DNA of 64,000 bases from Lentilactobacillus kisonensis DSM 19906 = JCM 15041 (GTDB taxonomy: Bacteria; Bacillota; Bacilli; Lactobacillales; Lactobacillaceae): positions 1 to 64,000 of the forward strand of contig NZ_AZEB01000003.1 of NCBI RefSeq assembly GCF_001434135.1. The letters are read 5' to 3'. The position numbers were made by a program, and so were the translations under genes. How positions within the stretch are numbered: the first letter of the stretch is position 1; every line of letters begins with the position of its first letter. A model generated the notes under the pieces. That model was not told the origin of the DNA. It was given only the letters and a program-made list of their open reading frames with translations, and made no database searches. This document shows, in pieces, positions 20,919-30,820 of the stretch.

Positions 20919-20981
20919 TTTGATACGTCCTTTCTGATAAAAAATGGGTTTCAACAATGAAGCTATGAATTTATATATCAT

Positions 20982-20995
20982 TGCAACCGCTTACG
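20982..20995. promoter_or_regulatory. cre-like site, divergent control region
   Basis: TGCAACCGCTTACG matches the cre consensus except at two positions. It lies 64 bases before the start codon of the arabinofuranosidase gene, in the 354-base region shared with the divergent AraC gene. A second cre-like word, AAACCGTTTACA, occurs near 21138-21149. Confidence 0.5.
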
Positions 20996-21164
20996 ATTAA
21001 TAGAATACAACACTAAATCACATGTTAGAATCCAGTATCGAAGTAACCTTTTATATAAAAACACACAATCAACAATATTTATATTTTCGTTATTACACAA
21101 GCAACAAGTGCCTATATACTAGCGTTTATCTTCTAAAAACCGTTTACAATTATAAAATAAGTGT

Positions 21165-21193
21165 TTGACATATCCCCTTATTTGAATTAATTT
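21165..21193 (+). promoter_or_regulatory. Probable promoter of AraC regulator 2
   Basis: TTGACA (21165-21170), 17 bases, TAATTT (21188-21193). The -35 is perfect, the -10 weak, as expected for an activator-dependent or autoregulated gene. It overlaps the word AATAAGTGTTTGACA, part of which recurs before other AraC genes here. Confidence 0.5.
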
Positions 21194-21272
21194 TATGGTA
21201 TTCAATATGTTTTTTATATTAATCCCATTGTTGAATAATTAATTACTTGTTGAATCAATGAAGGAGTCTACT

Positions 21273-22208
21273 ATGACCAAACATTTTTTATCAATTTCTT
21301 GTCTACCAACCCCCACTTATATTCAAAGTGGTCACGTGGTATTTAGTCCAGGAGAACGTCATCCCAACCGGAAGAATTTTCAGTTTTTCGTCATGATGTT
21401 TATGCAGCGGGGCAAATTATATATTGCTGAAGATGACACTCAGTATACGGTTCACGCCGGTGAAATGTTTGTTTTGCAACCTCAAGTTCATCACTATTCC
21501 TGGAAGCCAATGGATGAGACAACCGAATACTATTGGATTCATTTCGCAACCACCGGCAATTACGTACAGGCTGGTGAACCTAAGCAAGTCCAATCCCTAA
21601 TTCCTGTTCCGGCAATTCATTACTACACCTCAATGGTGACGTTGTTTTTGCAAAAACAACAGCCAATTCCTAATGAGAAAACCGTCTTTTCTATGATTAA
21701 GAAAATTTTCGCTAACAGTCGAAGGGCCAATGAGAATCACTCAGATACCACTCAAAACTCGATCGAATTTTGGAAAGCTCAGCAACTATTTATTGATTTG
21801 TTACAACAAGTACAGGTGCAAACCCCTCCAGAATCGCCTACTGTTGTAATTGCTAACAAGATTCAGAGATACATTGAGGACCACTATGACGAAAAGATCA
21901 CTTATGAGGAGCTCGGCAAGCAATTTCACATCCATCCAAATTCCGTTTCAATATATATGAAGAAAACATTTGGAATTACGCCAAACATGTTACTCACGAA
22001 GTATCGCCTGGAAGAAGCCACTAAATACCTGCTACTCACTTCCGATCAAGTTAGTAAAATTGCAACCCGGGTTGGGTACCAAAACATTTACTACTTCTCA
22101 ATGGCATTCAAGAAGCATTACGGGATGTCACCATCTCAATACCGAAAAAAATACATTAGTTTAAAACCAAGCACGCCAGTAAATTCCCATGGAACTCAAT
22201 TTTTATAA
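21273..22208 (+). CDS. AraC-family transcriptional regulator 2
   Basis: A 311-residue regulator with an N-terminal cupin ligand domain (about 10-110, YTVHAGEMFVLQPQVHHY) and a C-terminal AraC double HTH (about 200-300, ITYEELGKQFHIHPNSVSIYM and VSKIATRVGYQNIYYFS regions, ending MSPSQYRKKY). The start is taken as 21273 because GAAGGAG overlaps the earlier in-frame ATG at 21258 and sits properly before this one. It is divergent from the arabinofuranosidase operon, which it very likely controls. A bidirectional terminator follows. Confidence 0.88.
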   Translation: MTKHFLSISCLPTPTYIQSGHVVFSPGERHPNRKNFQFFVMMFMQRGKLYIAEDDTQYTVHAGEMFVLQPQVHHYSWKPMDETTEYYWIHFATTGNYVQAGEPKQVQSLIPVPAIHYYTSMVTLFLQKQQPIPNEKTVFSMIKKIFANSRRANENHSDTTQNSIEFWKAQQLFIDLLQQVQVQTPPESPTVVIANKIQRYIEDHYDEKITYEELGKQFHIHPNSVSIYMKKTFGITPNMLLTKYRLEEATKYLLLTSDQVSKIATRVGYQNIYYFSMAFKKHYGMSPSQYRKKYISLKPSTPVNSHGTQFL

Positions 22209-22240
22209 AACAAACAATTCAACAGCTTAGTTTCAAAATT

Positions 22241-22293
22241 TAAGGCGATAAATCAATTACTTCCAATTCCGGAATGATTGGTTTATCGCCTTA
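22241..22293. terminator. Bidirectional terminator
   Basis: A 17-bp stem (TAAGGCGATAAATCAAT at 22241-22257 with its near-complement at 22277-22293) between the convergent AraC and GH127 genes. Confidence 0.75.
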
Positions 22294-22352
22294 AATGGTC
22301 AGTTCCTTAGCCAGCAACCTGCATGACTATTTATTTTTGGCCACAATGACAC

Positions 22353-24326
22353 TCAAATGCCATTTTGGCGGATCCAAACGGTCATTTGTTTTTCATCTCG
22401 ATTAGCCCAGGCATAATATGGAATAAGTGTTAAATGCGCTTTCTGAGCACCCTTTGGTTTATCAAAGGTGTACAACGCTTCTTCCGGATCACCCTCAAGA
22501 CAATAGGCATCATCGGTTGTCAGTGTCCCAACCCCATCTAACAATTGAGGTTCATAAGTATACTTGAATGATGGTGCTTCACCTAAGATGTAACGCCAGA
22601 GTGGTTGAGAATTATCAACACCCTCTGCACAGTATACGATTGGGCCTCGTTGAATAGCGACTTTTCCTATATCCGCGTTCACATTCGTATTTGCCCGTAC
22701 AAGCCGCGCAGCCATGTTAAGCACCAGCGAGATACTCGTTACACTTTTATCAATCGGAACGTAAAGAATATCGTCGTTAAGCTTCGTGTTAACCACTTTG
22801 TCATTAACTTTGAGGATAAACTTATCTAGACTCCAAGCCGGGATTCGAATGCCAAAGGAAAATTTACTGCGGTTCGGATTGCTAATTTGATAGCTAATAT
22901 TACCATCCCAGGGGAAATTGCCTTGTTGGTGAATTTCAATTCCATCGCTAAACTTGGCGTCATTGGCAATAAATTGGTGTGACAAAATCGTGTTGTCATG
23001 AATCTCGTACAGATACTGATCGAGCGAGGCAATTAACCTGGTAATGTTGGCTGGACAACAGGCACAGGCAAACCATGACGATCTTCTCAGAGCAATATGC
23101 TTTTTGCCAGGATTAAGCTTGCTTGCAACTGGATCCGCCTCTAGTGGGTTGGCGTAAAAATAGTGCTTACCATCTAAAGCAATTCCGCTCAGCGCACCGT
23201 TAAAGATTTCCTTTTCAATCACATCGCCAAACTTTCCAGCTAGCTTGTTTGCAAGCATTTGTTTGGTAAAGAAAGCCATTGAGACTGAGGCGCAGGTCTC
23301 GCCGTAATCCGTATCATTTGGTAAATCATAATCATAGGTGAAAGCTTCGCCGGTGACCGTTTGGCCGACATTACCAGTGACGTATAGTTGCTTTTTAACG
23401 ATGTCATCCCAAATCGTATCTGCTGCTTTCAATAACTTTTTATCATGCTCAATTCGAGCAACGTGGGCCAAGCCGGTACAGAAATATAGAACCCGAACCG
23501 CATGACCATGGGCGTCCTTCTGTTCAGTTATGGGTTTATCAGCGAAGTAATAGCGATCACCGATTGTCCGTAATTCGGCGAAGAAGTCGTTATCAATGCC
23601 ATCCGCTTCGTTCTGACGATCAAAGAACTTTAAGTCTTGACCCCGCTCCGTAATGAAATACTTAGCTAAGTTTAAATACGTTCGATTCTTCGTCGTTTCA
23701 TAGAGTTTCGCGAGGGCAAGTTCAATTTCTGGATGACCATCATAGCCATGGATTTTGCCGTCTTCCGGGCCGAAGTTACTATTGATGCAACCAGCCATTT
23801 TTTCAGCAATTTCAAGGGCTTTTTGGCTTCCAGTTGATTCATAGTAGGCAACACCCGCTTCAATATAATGGCCCATTGAATAAAGCTCATGCGATTGTTG
23901 CAACCGTTTAAATTTTCGTTTCGGCGCGTCAATTTGGAAATACGTCGATAAGTACCCATTTTTATCTTGAGCATCAGCGATCAGATCAATCGTCCAATCA
24001 GCGGCATCCTTCATTTTTTGATCAAAATGATATTTCAATACATAAGAAACCGTTTCTAACCATTTGTAGACGTCAGTATCTTGGAAAACAAAGCCAAAGT
24101 GGTGGCCCTTAGCGCGTCCTGCCGCAATTTTTAAATTTTCAATGGCGCCACTATGGTCAGCTGCACCACCGGCAGCATCGGCATTGGTTACGTCCATTTT
24201 GCCTTTGTCGTTAATCATGTCCCATTGAAACGGAACAGCCTCTTTGGCAATAATATTTCGATAACGTTGCCAAAAAGTTGAAGTAATTTGTACGTCAGTT
24301 ACTGATAATTGAGTTAATGCATCCAT
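22353..24326 (-). CDS. GH127 beta-L-arabinofuranosidase
   Basis: A 657-residue cytosolic GH127 enzyme of the HypBA1 type, which releases L-arabinose from beta-1,2-linked Ara oligosaccharides of hydroxyproline-rich plant glycoproteins. The active site is complete: E327, E343 and C345 (YGETC), and C421, C423, C424 (CACC), with the same spacing as E322, E338, C340, C415, C417 and C418 of the Bifidobacterium longum enzyme as I recall it. An (alpha/alpha)6 barrel (about 20-420) precedes beta domains. The start at 24326 has GGAAG about 10 bases upstream, better than the in-frame GTG at 24335. It follows an MFS gene by 38 bases and is co-transcribed with it. Confidence 0.9.
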   Translation of the reverse strand: MDALTQLSVTDVQITSTFWQRYRNIIAKEAVPFQWDMINDKGKMDVTNADAAGGAADHSGAIENLKIAAGRAKGHHFGFVFQDTDVYKWLETVSYVLKYHFDQKMKDAADWTIDLIADAQDKNGYLSTYFQIDAPKRKFKRLQQSHELYSMGHYIEAGVAYYESTGSQKALEIAEKMAGCINSNFGPEDGKIHGYDGHPEIELALAKLYETTKNRTYLNLAKYFITERGQDLKFFDRQNEADGIDNDFFAELRTIGDRYYFADKPITEQKDAHGHAVRVLYFCTGLAHVARIEHDKKLLKAADTIWDDIVKKQLYVTGNVGQTVTGEAFTYDYDLPNDTDYGETCASVSMAFFTKQMLANKLAGKFGDVIEKEIFNGALSGIALDGKHYFYANPLEADPVASKLNPGKKHIALRRSSWFACACCPANITRLIASLDQYLYEIHDNTILSHQFIANDAKFSDGIEIHQQGNFPWDGNISYQISNPNRSKFSFGIRIPAWSLDKFILKVNDKVVNTKLNDDILYVPIDKSVTSISLVLNMAARLVRANTNVNADIGKVAIQRGPIVYCAEGVDNSQPLWRYILGEAPSFKYTYEPQLLDGVGTLTTDDAYCLEGDPEEALYTFDKPKGAQKAHLTLIPYYAWANRDEKQMTVWIRQNGI

Positions 24327-24364
24327 TAATATCACGCTTCCTTATTTAATAATAAAAATCCAGT

Positions 24365-25711
24365 CTACTTAACATGCTTAATCGTTAGGATAAAGATAAT
24401 ACCCACAATCGTTGCGGCAATTGACCCAATAAAGGCTAATCCGTATGATCCCGTCATGGTCACAATGAGTGAAGTTGCCATTGGTGCTGCTGTTAACCCA
24501 AGGGTATTGGTTAGGTTACTAAAGCCAATATACTTTCCAGTATTCTTATCAATCTTGGCTTGTTCGGGAATCACATCCATATTTAAGGCACCGTCAACCG
24601 CCAAATAAATGCCATAGCCTAGGCCGGCAAATATTGCGTACCCGATAACCCCAGCCGTCGATCTGATAAACAACGGAATGAATGTGCCAATAATCATCAA
24701 AATTCCACCAGTTACAACGGGAACTTTTCGCCGCTTAATGTAGTCCGACATTGGCCCAGAAATCACTAATCCAACCAATGAAACAATCAATGTGAACATG
24801 GACAACCGGTTCATTGACTTAGCAGCTTCGATCGTTGATTGACCAATATAATTTTCCAAGATATACAGTAAATATTGCATCACCATCGTATAACTTGTCA
24901 TAATTAGAAAACGACCAACACAGGATTTATAAAAATCATGAGCCCCAGCTAATTTTGGTGGCAACAAGGTGACTAAAACATCTTTAATCGTTTTGTCCTG
25001 TTCTTCCCTCGCGTTTTTAGAAGACGGTTCCCGGGGAATAATTACCAGGGCAAGTAATCCAGATAAAGCAATTAGTACGCCGCCGACAATGAAACCAACG
25101 TTTTGATATGACCGCCCCAAAAAGTATGAGCTAATAAATTGCCCAATTGGGAGGCCAATCGAAGTGGCTCCTAATCCCGCCGATAGAGTTCCCCGAACAT
25201 TCTTTGGGACACGATCAGCTAAAAAGGCATACATTGGCGTTTGAATGGCATTCTGCCCTAGCGTGTTAAAACAGTAGGCCAAGGTTAAATTCAGTGTTGT
25301 TTGAAACGATCCCAGCAAATAGAGACCAACACCGGCAACAAGAGATCCCCAGAAAATCCAAGGGGTCCGTTTACCAAACCGTGACCGCGTTTTATCTGAC
25401 ATCGTTCCCCAAATATAACCGGCAAACAACGATACAAGAGACGTAGCAGAGGTAATGACACCATACGCAGCAGTTGGATTGCCCATACCGACATCTTTTA
25501 AATGCTGAGGCAATAAATTACCCCCATTAATTGTAAAGGCGGCGCTGTTAAGAACCGCAAAAACGACAAACGCTGCTAAAAATCGGAAGACGGTTAATTT
25601 TGAAAATGGTTTTCCCGTCTCGGGTGACAAGGTATCGGGATTAACTGCTGAATCAGGCGCTGGACCCGCCAGATCGGTGGCAGATTCAAACAATTTATGA
25701 TGCTTTAACAA
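24365..25711 (-). CDS. MFS sugar transporter, operon with GH127
   Basis: A 448-residue, 12-helix major facilitator protein, of the kind resembling the SLC45/GPH-like glycoside carriers (SDKTRSRFGKRTPWIFWGS after helix 2, a loop motif of that group). A 40-residue polar N-terminus precedes the first helix. It is the first gene of the operon with the GH127 arabinofuranosidase; a divergent AraC gene lies upstream. Import of arabino-oligosaccharides is inferred from the neighbour. No sign of truncation. Confidence 0.82.
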   Translation of the reverse strand: MLKHHKLFESATDLAGPAPDSAVNPDTLSPETGKPFSKLTVFRFLAAFVVFAVLNSAAFTINGGNLLPQHLKDVGMGNPTAAYGVITSATSLVSLFAGYIWGTMSDKTRSRFGKRTPWIFWGSLVAGVGLYLLGSFQTTLNLTLAYCFNTLGQNAIQTPMYAFLADRVPKNVRGTLSAGLGATSIGLPIGQFISSYFLGRSYQNVGFIVGGVLIALSGLLALVIIPREPSSKNAREEQDKTIKDVLVTLLPPKLAGAHDFYKSCVGRFLIMTSYTMVMQYLLYILENYIGQSTIEAAKSMNRLSMFTLIVSLVGLVISGPMSDYIKRRKVPVVTGGILMIIGTFIPLFIRSTAGVIGYAIFAGLGYGIYLAVDGALNMDVIPEQAKIDKNTGKYIGFSNLTNTLGLTAAPMATSLIVTMTGSYGLAFIGSIAATIVGIIFILTIKHVK

Positions 25712-25796
25712 CTTAAAAACTTCCCTTCGTAAAAAAAGTTAACCTAATCTGTTAGATTCAGCCGAATAATTCTGTATGATGTGATCACGTTTATTA

Positions 25797-25810
25797 TGAT
25801 AGCGATTTCA
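25797..25810. promoter_or_regulatory. cre site (CcpA operator)
   Basis: TGATAGCGATTTCA matches TGWNANCGNTNWCA at every position. It lies 86 bases before the start of the MFS-GH127 operon. A second near-match, TTAAAGCGGTTTCA, follows at about 25862-25875. The 346-base region 25712-26057 also holds the divergent AraC promoter (TTGACA at 26006-26011, 17 bases, TTATCC). Confidence 0.7.
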
Positions 25811-26057
25811 CAGAAGGATAAACACTTAGAAATGACGATATTTGGTGTCAAAAAATGATATTTTAAAGCGGTTTCAGTCAATTAATGTTAAACTATAATT
25901 GTTAATAGGGTGATGCCATGGTCCCAGTAAATATTGATATGGCCACTTTCCTACCAAATTAATTAGAATTTATAGTGCCTTAATCCAAACATTTAGTGTA
26001 TGTTTTTGACAAGTTCTCTCCGTACCATTTATCCCATCACAGATTAGAGGTTAGCTT

Positions 26058-26987
26058 ATGAATAATTTCTCGCTTAACGAAAAACAAATTGTCACCTTCA
26101 TGGCTGGTGGCCTCTTTTCAGCTGATCCCGGTTGGAAACACAAATCCCGATACCACCATGGTGATTACGAATTAATGATTTGTCTAAAGGGCCCAATCCA
26201 CTTACAAGTTGGGGAAAATAATATGACCTTAAATTCAAATGATGTGTTGATGATCCCCCCCTTTACGCTCATGAAAGGAACGGAATCGACAACAACATCA
26301 ATCGAATTTTATTGGCTCCATTTCTTAAGTCCCCAAAGTAAGTTTCAAGTCCAAGTGGAAAAACAGCTCACTGTCAATCCTATGATTGCGTTGAGTCATA
26401 AGTATCATCTAAATAATATTGATAGTTTATTGATATCGGTCCATGAACTTCTTACCGTTGATAGCACGCTGACATTTAGTCAAAACCAGCAAGACCTTTT
26501 AATAACATTGATATTAATCAAGTTAGCCAATTCGATTGGTATCAAAAATGATACGGGCAAAAATAACGCCCTAGTGGCCCAATTAAAAGAATGGATTAGA
26601 ACTAATATTTACCGTTCTCCATCCTTGGATGATATTGCGAGCGTAGCTGAACTCAATCCCCAATACGTTTCGCGGCTATTTAAAAAACACGTGGGCATGT
26701 CGCCCAAGCACTACATGATTCACCTCAAGATTCAAACTGCACAGGTACTACTAATTCGAACTAATTTATCCATTAAGGAAGTGAGCAACTATGCCTATTA
26801 TTCTGACGACAAGTTGTTCCTGAAACAATTTAAAAAGTTAAGCGGGGTAACTCCGAGTGAATTTCGAACAATGTATCAAAAAATTTACCACAATAATCAA
26901 GTTATCGATCCAATGCTGCCCATTCCAGAGGAAGTAACCCAGCAGTTAGCCGGTGACCGCGATCCGGGAGCACCACTTAAAAAGTAA
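26058..26987 (+). CDS. AraC-family transcriptional regulator 3
   Basis: A 309-residue regulator with an N-terminal cupin domain (about 15-110) and C-terminal AraC double HTH (about 180-275; PSLDDIASVAELNPQYVSRLF region, ending VTPSEFR). A tail with QVIDPMLPIPEEV follows, similar to tails of the regulators at 7705 and 34213. It is divergent from the MFS-GH127 operon and probably activates it with arabinose or an oligosaccharide as ligand. TTAGAGG precedes the ATG. Confidence 0.88.
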   Translation: MNNFSLNEKQIVTFMAGGLFSADPGWKHKSRYHHGDYELMICLKGPIHLQVGENNMTLNSNDVLMIPPFTLMKGTESTTTSIEFYWLHFLSPQSKFQVQVEKQLTVNPMIALSHKYHLNNIDSLLISVHELLTVDSTLTFSQNQQDLLITLILIKLANSIGIKNDTGKNNALVAQLKEWIRTNIYRSPSLDDIASVAELNPQYVSRLFKKHVGMSPKHYMIHLKIQTAQVLLIRTNLSIKEVSNYAYYSDDKLFLKQFKKLSGVTPSEFRTMYQKIYHNNQVIDPMLPIPEEVTQQLAGDRDPGAPLKK

Positions 26988-27003
26988 TGTTTACCTAAAA
27001 ACC

Positions 27004-27062
27004 AACCCCAAATAGGCCTAAATCAAAATTGTCTAGATTTTGATTTAGGCCTATTTGGGGTT
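27004..27062. terminator. Perfect 26-bp bidirectional hairpin
   Basis: Arms 27004-27029 and 27037-27062 are perfectly complementary with a 7-base loop; the top begins AACCCCAAATAGGCC and ends in T-rich sequence. It lies between the convergent AraC and ABC permease genes. The region 27070-27276 shows nothing else convincing. Confidence 0.8.
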
Positions 27063-27276
27063 TTGAAGGGATTTGAAATTGGAAATATAAAGTGTTTCTA
27101 TTACCCACCAATCTAACTTTTTTTCAAAAACTGAAATAATCTTTTCAATATTATATTCTAGGTTAATCCTAGAATTGTTCAAAGAAGTCTTAGTGAATAG
27201 ATTTCGACATCGTGCTGGTATTAACCTCGGATTCTTTCTATTGAACATTAAATCCATATTCCTTTCGCCGATAACC

Positions 27277-30027
27277 CTAATCAACCGACTTCAACGCGCC
27301 TAACATATCCACTCGATTAATCTTATACGCCATGATGCCCATGACAACCACGGAGAAGATCAACGTCATCACGCCCGCAGTCGTAAAGTTCGTCCAAAGA
27401 AGCGTCATCTTGACCATGGCAGTCTCAGGCGGCAAGGTTTGCATGATATAGTTGTGCAGCCACGCTCCCGCGATAAAACCAGAAAAGATTCCTGCTAGGG
27501 TTAAAATAAACGTTTCCCGGTAAACGTACATCACTACTTCCATTGGATAAAAGCCAAGCACTTTAATTGTCGACAATTCCCGAATCCGTTCAGAGACATT
27601 GATGTTGGTCAGCGTAAATAAAACGACAAATGCCAGCATTGAAGCTGCCGCGATAATAATCACCACCAAATGATTTAAACCAGCAAGAATATGGTTGATC
27701 GTCGTTTTCGCATCATCCGATTGAATGGCCGTCAATGAAGCATCTTGCTTTGTCAGTTGACGGGAAATGTGATCGATATTTTGAGTCGTTCGGTCCTTTA
27801 ACATTAGCATTTTCGCGTTTTCCTGAACATTGTGACCAAAGGCTTTGCGGTAATATGCCTCATTCATGTAAAGTGAATGGCCCGCGTACATTTCGGTAAT
27901 CCCAGCAACTCGAATCCGGTCTTTTTGTCCAGTCGTACGCTCGACAGTAAGGTAATCACCAACTTTTAGGTGCCCCAGTACGGCCATCTTCTGGGTAATA
28001 ATGGCGCCATTATTAGAAAAGTGAAGTGGCTTTTTAGTAGCTGGGCTTCGAAGGGTGGCAAACTGCCTAAAAGCTGTCGTTGATTTTGGCACAATTAGTG
28101 AAATCGGCTGATTATTCGAAACGCCCTTGGGACGAAAAGTAACGGTTTCGTAGCCAATCGACGTCTCGTGCTTGACGCCCTTCAAGTTGGCAGCGGCCTG
28201 GCGATAATCGGTTTGTTCTTCTTGACTCGCGGTCGGATTATAAACGCCAATGACATCATAATGAATAATATCTTGATATTGCGTGGTGACAATACCGTTC
28301 AACGAATCTCGAATCCCAAAGCCCGTAATCAATAACGCGGTACATCCCAACACCCCAATAATCGTCATTAACATCCGGGATTTATAGCGGGCCAAATTTC
28401 GAATCGTGACTTTATTGTTAAACGACAGGTGTTGCCAAATAAATGGCAGTCGTTCTAGCAGCACCTTTGAGCCAGACTTTGGCGGCTTGGGGAGCATCAA
28501 AATTGCAGGCCGTTCTTTAAGCATCACCGCCGTTGCCCACAGCGCCGGAATCAGTGTGCACATCAGTGAAATAATAATTGAAACGCTAATCCAAAAGAGA
28601 GAAGGTGGGGTCTGAAAGTTTGGAATGACAAAGTTAGCTGCATAGGCGGCAAAAATTCTACGTGGTAGCAAGCTAGTGCCCAGCCAAGCCCCAAGCGCCG
28701 ACCCCAATAAGCCAGCCGTTGTCCCATAAACCAGGAAAACCTTCATCGTATCTAACCGCGTATAACCCAAGGCCCGCAATGTGCCAATTTCCGATCGTTT
28801 TTCTTCAGCCATCCGCGACATGGTGATGAAACCGACTAACAGCGCCACGGCAAAGAAGATAATTGGAAAGGTATTGGAAAGCACGTCAATTCGTTTGGCA
28901 TCCTCACCAAATTGATTGTAGCCGGCGTTGTAGTCGTTACGACTTTGAATTTGGTAAGTCACATCAGGCAACTTACTAATCTTACGCCGTTGCGTCTTCA
29001 GTTTAGCTTGCGCAGACGTTAATTTTTGGGTTGCCTTAGTTATTTTCATTTGGTTTTGATGCAATTGCTGTCGCTGGGCGGTGAGTTGCGCCATTTGGCT
29101 GGCTAATTGGCTGGCCGAAACTGCCCCAACCATTTTCATCTGGGCCAGTTTCTGATTAGCGCGATTCAATCGTTGGCGCGCGCTGGTCAACTGGGTTCGC
29201 TGCTGATCGAGTTGATTTTGCTTAGTAGTCAATTTAGCTTGAGTGCGGTTAAGCTTAATCAACGCCGTATGCTGCAATTGTTTTCTACGATTCTGTGCCC
29301 GATTATTCAGACGATTCTCAGCCGTATCGACGTTTACTTGAACCTGGTTTTCATATTGATTGGAATAGCTTTTTCCATAAACATTGTTGTAAGTGATCCG
29401 GACAACCGTTGGCTGACTGCTGGTGAAAGCCGGCTTAGACACAACGCCAAACGTCGCAATTTGTCCTGTCCCAGCTGATGTGGCTCCCAAATTTTCTTTC
29501 ATTAGATAGTCGCTTGAAGTCACGAAGCCAACAATTTGATAGGTCGTATGCTTCAAGCCGGTTATGGTTGCTTTGCCTTGATTATTAACAAGGTGAAGTG
29601 ATTGGCCAATCTTGTAATAGCTCTTTTTACGATTACTGAGGGCAATTTCATGGTTGTTCCTTGGCAACCGACCTTTAGTAACCTGGTTAGTCGAAATTTG
29701 ATCAGTCTTGGAAGTTAATCGAATGCCACTATTAGTTCCTTTGATGACCGCATCCTGAGTGGCGCCAAACTCAATCCGTTTAATGTGTGGCAGATGGCGC
29801 ATATAGGTTTGGTCCGCTTTTGTGATGCCGGTATTGCTGACAATCTCCGCATCAGCCATTCGATGAGTCGTGTAATAATCATTTCCAGTGGCGCGCATAT
29901 CCGGCCCCGTGACTTTTAACCCAATCAACACAAACACACCTAACCCCAGCAAAACAGTAATGGATAAGAATCTGGCAAATGAAAATCGGAATTCTCTGAG
30001 AACATGCCGCCATAACATCTTTTTCAT
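27277..30027 (-). CDS. FtsX-like ABC transporter permease
   Basis: A 916-residue permease with two FtsX-like domains. A first helix (about 17-40), a large extracellular segment (about 40-390) with a predicted coiled coil rich in Gln, Arg and Lys (about 235-350), three helices (about 393-500), a short link, then a second helix (about 560-580), second extracellular domain and three final helices (about 800-905). This is the long type II layout of lactobacillus lipoprotein or peptide-defence exporters. It follows its ATPase by 9 bases. A divergent TetR gene suggests induction by a toxic compound; the substrate is not known. Confidence 0.88.
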   Translation of the reverse strand: MKKMLWRHVLREFRFSFARFLSITVLLGLGVFVLIGLKVTGPDMRATGNDYYTTHRMADAEIVSNTGITKADQTYMRHLPHIKRIEFGATQDAVIKGTNSGIRLTSKTDQISTNQVTKGRLPRNNHEIALSNRKKSYYKIGQSLHLVNNQGKATITGLKHTTYQIVGFVTSSDYLMKENLGATSAGTGQIATFGVVSKPAFTSSQPTVVRITYNNVYGKSYSNQYENQVQVNVDTAENRLNNRAQNRRKQLQHTALIKLNRTQAKLTTKQNQLDQQRTQLTSARQRLNRANQKLAQMKMVGAVSASQLASQMAQLTAQRQQLHQNQMKITKATQKLTSAQAKLKTQRRKISKLPDVTYQIQSRNDYNAGYNQFGEDAKRIDVLSNTFPIIFFAVALLVGFITMSRMAEEKRSEIGTLRALGYTRLDTMKVFLVYGTTAGLLGSALGAWLGTSLLPRRIFAAYAANFVIPNFQTPPSLFWISVSIIISLMCTLIPALWATAVMLKERPAILMLPKPPKSGSKVLLERLPFIWQHLSFNNKVTIRNLARYKSRMLMTIIGVLGCTALLITGFGIRDSLNGIVTTQYQDIIHYDVIGVYNPTASQEEQTDYRQAAANLKGVKHETSIGYETVTFRPKGVSNNQPISLIVPKSTTAFRQFATLRSPATKKPLHFSNNGAIITQKMAVLGHLKVGDYLTVERTTGQKDRIRVAGITEMYAGHSLYMNEAYYRKAFGHNVQENAKMLMLKDRTTQNIDHISRQLTKQDASLTAIQSDDAKTTINHILAGLNHLVVIIIAAASMLAFVVLFTLTNINVSERIRELSTIKVLGFYPMEVVMYVYRETFILTLAGIFSGFIAGAWLHNYIMQTLPPETAMVKMTLLWTNFTTAGVMTLIFSVVVMGIMAYKINRVDMLGALKSVD

Positions 30028-30036
30028 ATCACTCGC

Positions 30037-30747
30037 CTACCATTCGATTTGCTCAACCGGCACTGGGTTGGCATTTAGTTGGTCTTGTTTGACCTTGCCG
30101 TCACCAATTTCAATCACGTGATCCGCCATCGGTTTGATCATGCCATTGTGAGTGACGATCACAACGTTCTTTTTAGTTTGATGGCTGAAGTTTTGGAGCA
30201 GCATCAGAATGCTTTTGCCGGTTTGGTAGTCCAATGCCCCCGTCGGCTCATCGCACAAAAGAAGTTCCGGATTCTTGGCGATCGCTCGGGCAATTGCGAC
30301 CCGTTGCTGCTCACCGCCTGAGAGCTGGGCGGGGAAATTATTCATTCGATCTTTTAACCCAACATCGACCATCACTTGGCTTACATCTAAAGCATTAGGC
30401 GCAATTTGTGAGGCCAATTCAACGTTTTCTAAGGCAGTAAGATTAGGAATTAAATTATAAAATTGAAAGACAAACCCAATTGATGTCCGGCGAAAGGTCG
30501 TCATTTTCCGACTAGAATATTGGGCAATATCCTTTTGATTGATAATCACTTGGCCTTTGGTTGGCGTATCCATGCCGCCCAGTATATTCAGCAGCGTTGA
30601 TTTCCCCGCTCCCGAAGCGCCGACGATGACCGTTAACTCACCTTTCTTAATTTCAAAGCTCACATCATCATTAGCCCGAACTTCTTGTGGCCCGCTGCCA
30701 TAAATTTTAGATTCATGGATCACGTCAATGTATGCCACGATAATCAT
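30037..30747 (-). CDS. ABC transporter ATP-binding protein (MacB/LolD-like)
   Basis: A 236-residue ATPase with Walker [10 protein letters not shown] (about 44-52), Q-loop FQFYNL, signature [14 protein letters not shown] (about 142-155), Walker [12 protein letters not shown] and H-loop VTHN. It pairs with the FtsX-like permease 9 bases downstream. The true start may be the GTG at 30735, which has GGGGGA at a better distance than the ATG at 30747. A 25-base palindrome directly upstream is the likely TetR operator. Confidence 0.9.
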   Translation of the reverse strand: MIIVAYIDVIHESKIYGSGPQEVRANDDVSFEIKKGELTVIVGASGAGKSTLLNILGGMDTPTKGQVIINQKDIAQYSSRKMTTFRRTSIGFVFQFYNLIPNLTALENVELASQIAPNALDVSQVMVDVGLKDRMNNFPAQLSGGEQQRVAIARAIAKNPELLLCDEPTGALDYQTGKSILMLLQNFSHQTKKNVVIVTHNGMIKPMADHVIEIGDGKVKQDQLNANPVPVEQIEW

Positions 30748-30762
30748 CCCCCATATTTTAAT

Positions 30763-30820
30763 TTAAAACGACACGATGTTGTTTTAAGTAAAGAATACCG
30801 TTGACATCTCAAAATATCAA
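30763..30820 (-). promoter_or_regulatory. ABC operon promoter with TetR-type operator
   Basis: On the minus strand TTGATA (30815-30820), 17 bases, TATTCT (30792-30797). Directly downstream an 11-3-11 inverted repeat (30763-30787, TTAAAACGACA/TGTTGTTTTAA, one mismatch) covers the expected start of transcription, the usual place for a TetR repressor. The divergent TetR gene begins at 31026. Confidence 0.6.

Noticed and set aside
20919-20981. 21-residue longer start of the DUF1680-type enzyme
   Set aside because: The extension reads through the ribosome site AAAGGAC and the likely 5' untranslated region.
27051-27284. 77-residue ORF between the AraC gene and the ABC permease
   Set aside because: It runs through the perfect terminator hairpin and overlaps the permease 3' end; no family likeness was seen.
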